From the NCBI GenBank assembly GCA_030704765.1, contig JAUYDD010000086.1, forward strand, positions 1-6,785: 6,785 nucleotides of DNA, read 5' to 3'. This document shows positions 1 through 5,226 of the stretch, piece after piece. A program made the position numbers and the translations under genes. The stretch comes from Nanobdellota archaeon (GTDB taxonomy: Archaea; Nanobdellota; Nanobdellia; Pacearchaeales; GW2011-AR1). The notes beneath the pieces are model-generated. The model saw only the letters and a list, made by a program, of their open reading frames with translations. It had not been told where the DNA came from and did not search any database. Within the stretch, counting starts at the first letter, position 1. Each line of letters begins with the position of its first letter.

Positions 1-269
1 TTCTTTTTTGCCTTGTCCACCCATCTATCAACATACTGCTTTCCGCATCTGCTGCATACTTTCCCATTGCACTTGATATGCATTATAATCTCTTTCTTGC
101 AATTCTCACAATATCCATAAAAGAATCCCTTCTCTGGATTGCAACAATCCAGCATTTTTTCTACTTCATTAATGATATATCTATCTAATTCAGGATGATT
201 AATTTTATATATTTCCCAATTATTATCAATTAGAATATTCCTAAAAGAATATTTAGGAGGGATGTGCAT
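1..269 (-). CDS. IS91-type transposase, N-terminal zinc-binding domain (partial, runs off left edge)
   Basis: The minus-strand frame opens at ATG 267-269 and stays open for 89 codons to the window edge, so only the N-terminus is visible. Residues 54-75 carry C54-x2-C57, C67 and C72-x2-C75, followed by an aromatic/basic patch ending in W83. This matches the N-terminal zinc-binding domain of IS91-family (HUH/Y2) transposases, where a CxxC, a CxGxxCxxC block and a Trp precede the catalytic domain. The catalytic HUH motif and tyrosines would lie to the left and cannot be seen, so activity cannot be judged. The start is supported by a strong GGAGGG Shine-Dalgarno at 275-280, five bases from ATG. 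Neighbouring genes instead look leaderless, which fits a mobile gene of different origin. The family is known to move single-stranded DNA by rolling-circle transposition; its role here is inferred. Confidence 0.75.
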   Translation of the reverse strand, partial: MHIPPKYSFRNILIDNNWEIYKINHPELDRYIINEVEKMLDCCNPEKGFFYGYCENCKKEIIMHIKCNGKVCSRCGKQYVDRWVDKAKK

Positions 270-281
270 ATATACCCTCCT
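255..281 (-). promoter_or_regulatory. Hairpin that would bury the transposase ribosome binding site
   Basis: The heptamers AGGAGGG (255-261) and CCCTCCT (275-281) are perfect reverse complements separated by 13 bases. In the minus-strand mRNA the Shine-Dalgarno AGGAGGG pairs with codons 3-5, and the ATG (267-269) sits in the loop. This would reduce translation of the transposase unless opened. The pairing is seen directly; the regulatory effect is inferred from known RBS-sequestering hairpins of transposase genes. Confidence 0.5.
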
Positions 282-310
282 TTTTTCCACAAGAAATATT
301 TTTCGGTTAA

Positions 311-320
311 AGTTTATATT
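311..320 (-). promoter_or_regulatory. Candidate TATA box for the transposase gene
   Basis: On the minus strand the sequence reads AATATAAACT. An archaeal start site about 26 bases downstream would fall near 290, giving a leader of roughly 20 nt that contains the GGAGGG ribosome binding site. A second A/T-rich candidate is AAAAATATTT at 294-303. The assignment rests on position and composition only. Confidence 0.35.
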
Positions 321-323
321 ACT

Positions 324-366
324 TCAAGAACCATGGAATAAATTCCATGGCGTGTTTGGTTCTTGA
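324..366. repeat. Nested inverted repeat upstream of the transposase gene
   Basis: Outer arms TCAAGAACC (324-332) and GGTTCTTGA (358-366) are perfect complements. Inside them CCATGGAAT (331-339) and ATTCCATGG (342-350) form a second perfect 9-bp palindrome with a two-base centre. The outer and inner stems share bases 331-332, so at full length they compete. The position just upstream of an IS91-like transposase start suggests a transposon end structure, but no element boundary or target duplication can be defined, so this stays an inference. Confidence 0.55.
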
Positions 367-373
367 GCACCCC

Positions 374-432
374 CAAAATTATTTTTGCTTTCTACATATT
401 AAAATAAGTAAGGTACGCAAAAAATAATTTTG
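374..432. repeat. 15-bp inverted repeat with 28-bp spacer
   Basis: CAAAATTATTTTTGC (374-388) is repeated in inverse orientation at 417-432 with one extra A in the A-tract. The 28-bp spacer holds no gene. Together with the nested palindrome at 324-366 it makes a cluster of secondary structure on the upstream side of the transposase. It may belong to the terminus of the mobile element or be a terminator-like structure between the two minus-strand genes. Confidence 0.5.
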
Positions 433-584
433 CTGGTCTTAAAAGATATGGTTTAATTTCTGACATTAAAAATATATAGGGGAGCTTTATACTTACATTG
501 TCTTAATTCCCTAAATAATAATTGTTCAATTCCAGAAAGATTTGTTTTTTTCAAAGCATTTAAAATTTGAGTTACACTATATGA

Positions 585-1277
585 TTAAAAACTTTTTTGC
601 GTGCCTTCGGCACCATTAACACGTACCCCACGCATCCTATTGGGGTCGCTGAGGTTCCTACTGTAGCCAACAAGCTCAGACCTGTAATCAAGACTACTGA
701 ACCACAGTTGAGTTAATAATGTTCCACTTTGCTTATCAACTATATCTTTACCAATTGAATAAACAAGAATATTCTGTTCATTAAAGTTTAAATATTTCTC
801 AGTCTGATCTTTTAATAATCCTTGTAATAATTCAAAATTTTTTGTTCTTGAAATAGCAAAATCTTCTCTTGAAGGTAAAATCAAAACTTTTCTTTTTTCA
901 GGCTCTTCACTTTTATCCTTTTCAGCCTGAACCATAGCTCTATCATAAATTTGAGTGTCTTGTATAGAAAAATAATATCCAGTTCTATTTGTTTGAGTTG
1001 CTTTTCTTGCTAATCTTAAATCTAATAATGGTGAAGCTAAAGAAACTAAAACTGGGTTATCTTTTACATACAAAAATCCTTCCCTCGTATAACTTCCATT
1101 TGAAGATAAAGAACTTCTTTTTCCTTTTTGCATTCTTGAATAAGCTAAATCTCTTGTAGTAATCGGATATTTTACTTCGCTTAATTTCAATTGTTCCAAT
1201 GCTTCTTCAAAAGGAGCATCAACTCTAAGAATCCTTCCTAATCCTTCAACTTCTGCTTCTAAAACTGCTTTTGCCAT
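585..1277 (-). CDS. 230-aa hypothetical protein with DGR-target-like variable C-terminus
   Basis: No known function is recognised for the body of this 230-residue soluble protein. It has no signal peptide or membrane segment; residues 116-130 are a charged Lys/Glu-rich stretch. The distinctive part is residues 190-220, which runs LW-F-S-S-L-D-Y-R-S and ends with RMRGVRV. It resembles the C-terminal variable stretch of C-type-lectin-fold proteins diversified by diversity-generating retroelements. Of 21 codons from F193 to N213, 18 end in T or C, as expected when AAY codons of a template are mutagenised at adenines. G+C is 46 of 90 bases at 621-710 but 17 of 60 at 721-780. The ATG at 1275-1277 is supported by a TATA-like box centred about 26 bases upstream, so the transcript is probably leaderless. 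A GC-rich hairpin overlaps the last codons. No reverse transcriptase or template repeat is in the window. An alternative is a non-diversified lectin- or FGE-like C-terminus. Confidence 0.85.
   Translation of the reverse strand: MAKAVLEAEVEGLGRILRVDAPFEEALEQLKLSEVKYPITTRDLAYSRMQKGKRSSLSSNGSYTREGFLYVKDNPVLVSLASPLLDLRLARKATQTNRTGYYFSIQDTQIYDRAMVQAEKDKSEEPEKRKVLILPSREDFAISRTKNFELLQGLLKDQTEKYLNFNEQNILVYSIGKDIVDKQSGTLLTQLWFSSLDYRSELVGYSRNLSDPNRMRGVRVNGAEGTQKSF
601..613. repeat. GC-rich hairpin at the 3' end of the 230-aa gene
   Basis: GTGCC (601-605) and GGCAC (609-613) form a 5-bp GC-rich stem around a 3-base loop. It lies within codons for residues 222-226, 13 bases before the stop codon, and is followed on the minus strand by an A-tract and then a T5 run. 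Known DGR targets carry a GC-rich hairpin or cruciform just past the variable region that aids retrohoming. A simple hairpin-T terminator is the alternative. Confidence 0.45.
618..710 (-). other. Putative DGR variable region (VR)
   Basis: This GC-rich 3' segment encodes roughly residues 190-220 of the upstream gene. Codons are dominated by AGT, GAT, TAC, CTT, GTT, GGC, AAC, AGC, GAC and CCC, all reachable from AAC/AAT by adenine changes. AGG recurs as an apparently fixed codon, and the segment closes with an invariant-looking ATG CGT GGG GTA CGT block. Leu is CTN here but TTA just before. Location at the extreme 3' end of the gene followed by a GC-rich hairpin matches known DGR architecture. 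The call is inferential because no template repeat is available for comparison. Confidence 0.5.
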
Positions 1278-1297
1278 AAATCATTAATTAATCAGTA

Positions 1298-1308
1298 GTT
1301 TTTAAACC
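1298..1308 (-). promoter_or_regulatory. TATA box for the 230-aa gene (leaderless)
   Basis: The minus strand reads GGTTTAAAAAC, a good archaeal TATA element preceded by purines. Its centre is about 26 bases upstream of the A of ATG 1277, so transcription would start at or next to the start codon. No Shine-Dalgarno sequence lies between them. Confidence 0.55.
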
Positions 1309-1360
1309 TTTCTATTACGTTTACTACTTAGTAATTAATAATATTAAATAGAAACCTTTA

Positions 1361-1407
1361 AATAATATGATTATTAGGATTATCATATTATTTAATAATA
1401 TGATAAT
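1361..1407. repeat. AT-rich perfect palindrome (1379-1407) with an extra half-copy
   Basis: ATTATCATATTATT (1379-1392) and AATAATATGATAAT (1394-1407) are perfect 14-bp arms around a single T, giving a 29-bp palindrome of only A/T plus one G and one C. A further half-site AATAATATGAT lies at 1361-1371, so three copies of the same unit in alternating orientation occupy 47 bp. It could be an operator, a cruciform, or part of the upstream region of element A. Confidence 0.6.
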
Positions 1408-1424
1408 TAATATTTGCATATTAT

Positions 1425-1524
1425 TATCAAAAAAACAATGTGCCACCCACACATAAATGTGTGGGTTTGTGACAGGCACTTGTTTTTTGGATGATCCAAA
1501 ATTGATAACTGTATCTTTAATACG
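1425..1524. ncRNA. Structured element A, paralogue of element B
   Basis: Plus-strand description: stem AAAAAACAA (1430-1438) with TTGTTTTTT (1480-1488); GTGCC (1440-1444) with GGCAC (1475-1479); an 8-base one-sided internal loop (1467-1474); and an apical 10-bp palindrome, ACCCACACAT (1445-1454) with ATGTGTGGGT (1457-1466). It is followed by GGATG and a conserved 25-base block at 1500-1524. Three blocks align with element B: 15/15 bases (1425-1439), 17/19 (1475-1493) and 20/25 (1500-1524). The apical stem differs in length and sequence but stays paired in both. The strand is uncertain: as a plus RNA it would be a leader of the AAA ATPase gene; as a minus RNA it would end in a U7 tract, like a terminated small RNA. 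Differences in the 1500-1524 block are mostly non-synonymous if read as protein, which argues against coding. Confidence 0.45.
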
Positions 1525-1554
1525 CTCCATAATAAATTATGGAGTTATCAATTT
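1499..1554 (+). promoter_or_regulatory. Three-way-junction leader that abuts the AAA ATPase start codon
   Basis: AAATTGATAA (1499-1508) pairs with TTATCAATTT (1545-1554). Inside are a small GTAT/ATAC hairpin (1511-1514 with 1520-1523) and a perfect palindrome, CTCCATAAT (1525-1533) with ATTATGGAG (1536-1544). The outer stem ends on the base before the ATG at 1555. The only Shine-Dalgarno-like sequence, GGAG at 1541-1544, is paired with CTCC inside the palindrome. The complementarity is perfect and seen directly; translational or operator control is inferred. The 5' part overlaps the conserved 3' block of element A. Confidence 0.5.
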
Positions 1555-2826
1555 ATGGACATATCAAAAACATTGAAAATGAACCTAGAAAAACACAATC
1601 CTCATTGGAAAGAAAAATTTGTTTATGATTATCCAATAAAGCGGGAGCTCTTTTTAGTATTATTAAAGAACATTAAAAATAAACAGATAATAACTGTCTC
1701 AGGTTTAAGAAGAACAGGAAAAACAGTCATAATAAAACAGTTAATAGATTATCTAATTGAAAAAAGTACAAATAGGACAAAAATACTTTATTTTTCTTTT
1801 GACGAAGAACAGCCAAAGATTGAAGAATTAATTAATGAATTTACTAGACTCGCCAATATAGAATTATCAAATGAAGAGATTTTTATCTTCCTAGATGAAA
1901 TACAAAAACTTCCTGATTGGCAGGACCAAATAAAGTATTATTATGATAATTTTAAGATAAAATTCATTGTTTCAGGGTCTTCCTCATTATTCATCAGGAA
2001 AAAAGTTAAAGAATCATTAGCTGGAAGAAGCTTTGATTTTCATCTAAAACCCTTGAATTTTAAAGAATTTTTATTATTCAGAAATAAAAAAGAAGTATTA
2101 GAAAAACAAAATATATTTAAAAATGAGATAAAAAAAGAATTTGAGATATATATAAGAAAACAATTTATTGATACACTAAATGAAGATAATGAATTCTCTA
2201 GGGAATATGTAAAAAGTATTTTAGAAAAAATAATTCATATTGATATACCTAAAGTTTTTCCTATAGAAAATGAAGAGCTCCTTTTTAAATTATTAAGAAT
2301 TATAGCAACAAATCCTGGAATGATAATTGAATATGAAAATCTTGGAAAAGAAATTGGAATCAATAGAATAACTTTATCGAATTACTTATTTTATTTAGAA
2401 GAAGCATTTTTAATAAAAAAAATATACAATTATTCAAAAAACATGCTTACGAGTGAAAAAAAATCAAAAAAATTTTATATTAATTCAAATAGTTTTTTTG
2501 AGTTTCTAAATTCCCAAGTTGATGAAAGTAAGGTTATTGAAAATCTAATTGCAATAGAAACCCCTTCAAGATTTTTTTGGAGAACACCATTTAAAGAGGA
2601 AGTAGATTTTATTTTAGAACTAGATGAGGGTAAAAAATTATTGCCTGTAGAAGTCAAATATAGAAACACGATTCTAGATAAAGATTCAAAAGGTGTAGTT
2701 AAGTTTTGTATAAAAAATAATTTAAAGGAAGGATTAATTTTAACAAAAGATTATGAAGCAATCAAAGTAGTTGGTAATATTAAGATAAGTTTTGTTCCTG
2801 TTTGGAAATGGATGTTGGAAACGTGA
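1555..2826 (+). CDS. AAA_14/DUF4143-type ATP-binding protein
   Basis: This 423-residue soluble protein has the usual layout of the AAA_14 plus DUF4143 family, common in archaea and bacteria and of unresolved function. An N-terminal P-loop ATPase carries Walker A GLRRTGKT (50-57), Walker B IFLDE ending D114-E115, a sensor-like SGSSS (140-144) and AGRSF (156-160), the conserved arginine segment. A helical winged-helix-like part follows at about 240-300. The C-terminal domain carries E349-V-D351 and E366-V-K368, the PD-(D/E)xK-like signature typical of DUF4143, so a nuclease-like fold is expected. Length is normal for the family and no key residue is missing. ATG 1555 is chosen because it opens the frame right after a structured leader; an internal Met at residue 9 is an alternative start. 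The gene converges with the methyltransferase gene, leaving 43 bp between them. No partner gene is adjacent, and a DNA-related or defence role would be speculation. Confidence 0.88.
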   Translation: MDISKTLKMNLEKHNPHWKEKFVYDYPIKRELFLVLLKNIKNKQIITVSGLRRTGKTVIIKQLIDYLIEKSTNRTKILYFSFDEEQPKIEELINEFTRLANIELSNEEIFIFLDEIQKLPDWQDQIKYYYDNFKIKFIVSGSSSLFIRKKVKESLAGRSFDFHLKPLNFKEFLLFRNKKEVLEKQNIFKNEIKKEFEIYIRKQFIDTLNEDNEFSREYVKSILEKIIHIDIPKVFPIENEELLFKLLRIIATNPGMIIEYENLGKEIGINRITLSNYLFYLEEAFLIKKIYNYSKNMLTSEKKSKKFYINSNSFFEFLNSQVDESKVIENLIAIETPSRFFWRTPFKEEVDFILELDEGKKLLPVEVKYRNTILDKDSKGVVKFCIKNNLKEGLILTKDYEAIKVVGNIKISFVPVWKWMLET

Positions 2827-2840
2827 AATATAAAAGAGCT

Positions 2841-2849
2841 GGAAAAAAG
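2841..2849 (-). terminator. T-rich terminator of the methyltransferase gene
   Basis: In the minus direction, about 20 bases past the stop codon at 2870, the strand reads CTTTTTTCC after TTGTTTTATT. Archaeal transcription ends at such U-tracts without needing a hairpin. It lies in the 43-bp gap between two convergent genes. Confidence 0.4.
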
Positions 2850-2869
2850 AATAAAACAAGTAATTTAGA

Positions 2870-4048
2870 CTAAACCTCCTCCCCTATTACATATTCTTTG
2901 TTTATCTTGAATATCACAGCTTCTTTATTTCCAGAAAGGCCTTTTTCAAACATGTTTCTTTCTTTCCAATAATCTTTAGGCTCAATAGAATATTTTATTA
3001 CAGCTTTTCCAAATTTATTATTTTTCAAAATATTATTGACTTCGTTTATATTCTTAGTTTTATCAATCACTTTATAGCATTCTGCAAAACATGAAAATTT
3101 AATTACAGGTTTATTGTTTGTTAATATAACCTTATTCTTATCAGTTCCTAATAATAAATCAGCTTCGGTCCATTTACCTAGTTCATTTAATAATCCTGCT
3201 TTTATTACTGCATCAGATATCTCATAGATATACCAACCCATTTTATGATTTGATTTAATTTTTTTAGCAGAATCATTATTGTAAATATATACACCTGAAA
3301 AAGCATCACTAACACGAATATCAAATTCTTTTAGTTTTCCAAAATAAAGGTTTAATCTATTTAACTTGTTTTTTAATGTTAAATACTCTTTTTCACACTC
3401 AAATTCTTTTAATTTATTATTTTCTATCCTAGGTGGAATCTCAATACATATATTTGAAGTTATTTTTGAGTATATTTTTATTAATTTTTTTAAATTAGGT
3501 TTTATGCTTTCTAGATTCCTTTCCTCTTCACCAGCTAGTCTTTCAGGATCTACAAATATAGTATCAGGAGAAAATTCCTTGACTTTTGTTATTATTTCTT
3601 CTGATAAAACATCTCCAATAATGAATTTCAAGTTCTTTTTCTTGAAATTCTCCTCTGCATATTTAACTTTCCTAGGATCTATTTCAATAGCAAGAACCTC
3701 TTTACAACTATCAGAAAAAGCATTAGATTGAACTCCGATTCCAGAGCATAAATCAACAATTTTATTGCATTTTAGTTTTTTTGCTCTGTAATCAGCAATT
3801 ATCTTTGGTGTAGAAAACCTTAAATCCTCTTCATTAAAGTATAAAACATCTTTTCCTATATCCTTATAAAGATCTTTTTCATTTCTTAATCTAGCTTTTG
3901 CAGTTGAAAGAAATTCTTCTTTCATATCATAATTGAGTTCATCCAAAATATCCTTATCACTATATTTATCATTCAATAGTTCTTTGATTTCCGCGATGTT
4001 AGCCTCAATTTCTTCTTTTGAGTATATGTCAAAGATTGTTTTCAACAT
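2870..4048 (-). CDS. Class I SAM-dependent methyltransferase with THUMP-like C-terminal domain
   Basis: This 392-residue protein has a helical N-terminal part (1-90), a Rossmann methyltransferase core (about 94-200) and a C-terminal region (about 250-390) resembling the THUMP-like/PG_1098-type family. Visible SAM motifs are VDLCSGIG (98-105, motif I), E122-I-D124 after strand 2, G-D146-V (motif III) and D167-P-E-R170 at the motif IV position. In this family motif IV is usually a D-P-A/P-R-type sequence, so DPER is a mild variant. Related enzymes are thought to modify RNA (tRNA or rRNA), but the substrate cannot be told from sequence. The ATG at 4046-4048 is supported by a TATA-like AACTTAATAA centred about 27 bases upstream in a 39-bp divergent spacer, so the mRNA is probably leaderless. 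Near-consensus Shine-Dalgarno sequence is absent. Length suits the family and the frame is intact. Confidence 0.82.
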   Translation of the reverse strand: MLKTIFDIYSKEEIEANIAEIKELLNDKYSDKDILDELNYDMKEEFLSTAKARLRNEKDLYKDIGKDVLYFNEEDLRFSTPKIIADYRAKKLKCNKIVDLCSGIGVQSNAFSDSCKEVLAIEIDPRKVKYAEENFKKKNLKFIIGDVLSEEIITKVKEFSPDTIFVDPERLAGEEERNLESIKPNLKKLIKIYSKITSNICIEIPPRIENNKLKEFECEKEYLTLKNKLNRLNLYFGKLKEFDIRVSDAFSGVYIYNNDSAKKIKSNHKMGWYIYEISDAVIKAGLLNELGKWTEADLLLGTDKNKVILTNNKPVIKFSCFAECYKVIDKTKNINEVNNILKNNKFGKAVIKYSIEPKDYWKERNMFEKGLSGNKEAVIFKINKEYVIGEEV

Positions 4049-4087
4049 AGATAAAATTAATAAACAACCCTTATTAAGTTAATTGTC
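4049..4087. promoter_or_regulatory. Divergent leaderless promoters facing each other in 39 bp
   Basis: For the plus gene, AATTAATAAA (4055-4064) is centred about 28 bases before ATG 4088. For the minus gene, AACTTAATAA (complement of 4071-4080) is centred about 27 bases before ATG 4048. Each TATA box lies close to the other gene's start, so the two initiation complexes would overlap and probably exclude each other. No Shine-Dalgarno sequence is seen for either gene. Confidence 0.55.
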
Positions 4088-4396
4088 ATGGAAAAGATTC
4101 CAAAAAGGACTACTGTAAATACAGGTGATCAAGATCTTGTGCAAGAAACTATTGATGATTTCTTTACTGACACTTTAGAGTTTATATTAAAGAATATTGG
4201 GGAGGATAATAGAAGATATTTTGAAATTAGAGTACAAGGTTTATATAATCCACCTAATACGTGTTTAGATGATATGATCCATCTATTATTGTATAAACAA
4301 AGAGTTATAGCAGTTGTAACTGAAACAAGAAATGATTTTAATTATGTTGTTTATGATTTTTTTAGAAATCTCTCTCATATGAGGGGATATACTTAA
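4088..4396 (+). CDS. Small hypothetical protein, 102 aa
   Basis: The family is not recognised. The product is a small, acidic, soluble protein with an N-terminal amphipathic helix (about 18-40, rich in Asp, Glu and Phe) and an alternating strand/helix pattern through residues 44-95, suggesting a compact alpha/beta domain. It has one cysteine (C59), so zinc binding is unlikely, and no membrane segment. It is believed real because its ATG stands about 28 bases from a TATA-like box, its reading frame fills the space between a divergent neighbour and a convergent one, and only 18 bp separate its stop from the stop of uppP. Tight divergence with the methyltransferase gene hints at shared control, but gives no function. 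Confidence 0.7.
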   Translation: MEKIPKRTTVNTGDQDLVQETIDDFFTDTLEFILKNIGEDNRRYFEIRVQGLYNPPNTCLDDMIHLLLYKQRVIAVVTETRNDFNYVVYDFFRNLSHMRGYT

Positions 4397-4414
4397 TAAT
4401 ATTTGTTATTTAAA

Positions 4415-5176
4415 TTACTTCACTAAACTCCATATCAATACAATTATTCCCAGAATAAAATTATATGCACCAAATAAATAAAATTTATCTGAGTTTAATA
4501 TTCTTATTAATATTTTTATTGTAACTATACTAATAACAAAGGTTAATATGAAAGATATAGTCAAGATTCCATAATTGATTTTAGATAAGATAAGACCCTC
4601 TAATTCCATTAATGATGCTCCAAGAATAACTGGAATAGCTATTAAAAATGAAAATTTTGCAGCTGTTTCTTTTTTCAATCCCCTATATACGCCCCCCGAG
4701 ATTGTCGCTCCGCTTCTTGATATTCCTGGAACAATTGCTATTGCTTGAAATATGCCTATAAATATAGAGTCAAATAAATCTAATTTTTCTTTTTTTTCTT
4801 TAAAAAACCTAGTTGAATATATCAATATTCCAGATATTATGAAAAATACTCCTAAAAAATATAGAGATGAAAAAAAACTCTCTATTTCATCTTTAAATAA
4901 AACTCCAATAATTCCAGCTGGAATAATGGCTATTAAAATATAACCAATATATTTTAGGTTCTCTTTATATTTTAGATTTAACAGCTTTAGAATATCCTTT
5001 CTAAATAAGATTATCACTGCTAAAATAGAAGCAAAATGCAAAAAAACATCATAAGAAAGGTTTTGATAGCCCAAAATATTATGAAATATAGCTAAATGTC
5101 CTGAAGATGATATTGGCAACCATTCAGCTAAGCCTTGAATAAGGCTAAAAACAATTGCATCTATATACGAAACCAT
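4415..5176 (-). CDS. uppP: Undecaprenyl-diphosphatase-type membrane phosphatase (UppP/BacA family)
   Basis: The 253-residue protein is very hydrophobic, with about seven or eight membrane segments, and matches the UppP family in length and motifs. Motif 1 is GLAEWLPISSSGH (15-27), with E18, S24 and H27 corresponding by family alignment to E. coli E21, S27 and H30. Motif 2 is PGISRSGATI (150-159), with R154 at the catalytic arginine. Q14 stands where E. coli has E17; Q also occurs there in other homologues, so this is not a defect. In bacteria the enzyme removes one phosphate from undecaprenyl diphosphate so the lipid carrier can be reused; in an archaeon the substrate is more likely a polyprenyl/dolichyl diphosphate used in glycan assembly (inference). 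The start at 5176 is supported by a TATA box centred 25.5 bases upstream and shared with the divergent operon. It converges with the 102-aa gene. Confidence 0.93.
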   Translation of the reverse strand: MVSYIDAIVFSLIQGLAEWLPISSSGHLAIFHNILGYQNLSYDVFLHFASILAVIILFRKDILKLLNLKYKENLKYIGYILIAIIPAGIIGVLFKDEIESFFSSLYFLGVFFIISGILIYSTRFFKEKKEKLDLFDSIFIGIFQAIAIVPGISRSGATISGGVYRGLKKETAAKFSFLIAIPVILGASLMELEGLILSKINYGILTISFILTFVISIVTIKILIRILNSDKFYLFGAYNFILGIIVLIWSLVK

Positions 5177-5196
5177 GGATTAAAAACAACCCCAAT

Positions 5197-5206
5197 ATTT
5201 ATAAAT
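5197..5206. promoter_or_regulatory. Single palindromic TATA box serving two divergent leaderless genes
   Basis: ATTTATAAAT is a perfect 10-bp palindrome whose centre (5201.5) is exactly midway between the uppP start (A of ATG at 5176) and the plus-operon start (A of ATG at 5227), 25.5 bases from each. That is the normal archaeal TATA-to-start distance in both directions with zero leader. Flanks differ: the uppP side upstream element reads AAGAATA, more BRE-like, while the plus side reads CCCCAAT. This could bias TFB orientation toward uppP. Confidence 0.65.
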
Positions 5207-5226
5207 TATTCTTTCTTATCTAAACT

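Larger units (their letters stand above)
270..584. other. 315-bp gene-free stretch between transposase and 230-aa gene
   Basis: No convincing gene is seen on either strand. From right to left it holds a 43-codon open extension in the same frame as the preceding minus-strand gene (453-584, no ATG start), an A/T-rich segment, the 15-bp inverted repeat at 374-432, the nested palindrome at 324-366, and the putative transposase promoter and leader at 270-320. No copy of the GC-rich block at 618-710, which would be a DGR template repeat, was found here by eye. Confidence 0.6.

Noticed and set aside
330..460. The inverted-repeat cluster as a DGR template repeat
   Set aside because: No similarity to the GC-rich block at 618-710 could be aligned on either strand, so it is not its template.
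1324..1530. A 68-codon minus-strand frame across the intergenic region
   Set aside because: It runs through element A and the AT palindromes, its second half is a low-complexity Ile/Leu run from AT repeats, and the part shared with element B changes mostly at non-synonymous positions, so it does not behave like a gene.
1278..1554. AT-rich palindromic region next to an AAA ATPase as a replication origin
   Set aside because: The ATPase is of the AAA_14/DUF4143 type, not Orc1/Cdc6, and no G-rich origin-recognition repeats are visible.
3366..3731. A 121-codon plus-strand frame inside the methyltransferase gene
   Set aside because: The minus-strand frame carries clear SAM-binding motifs in the right order, so the plus frame is an antisense shadow.
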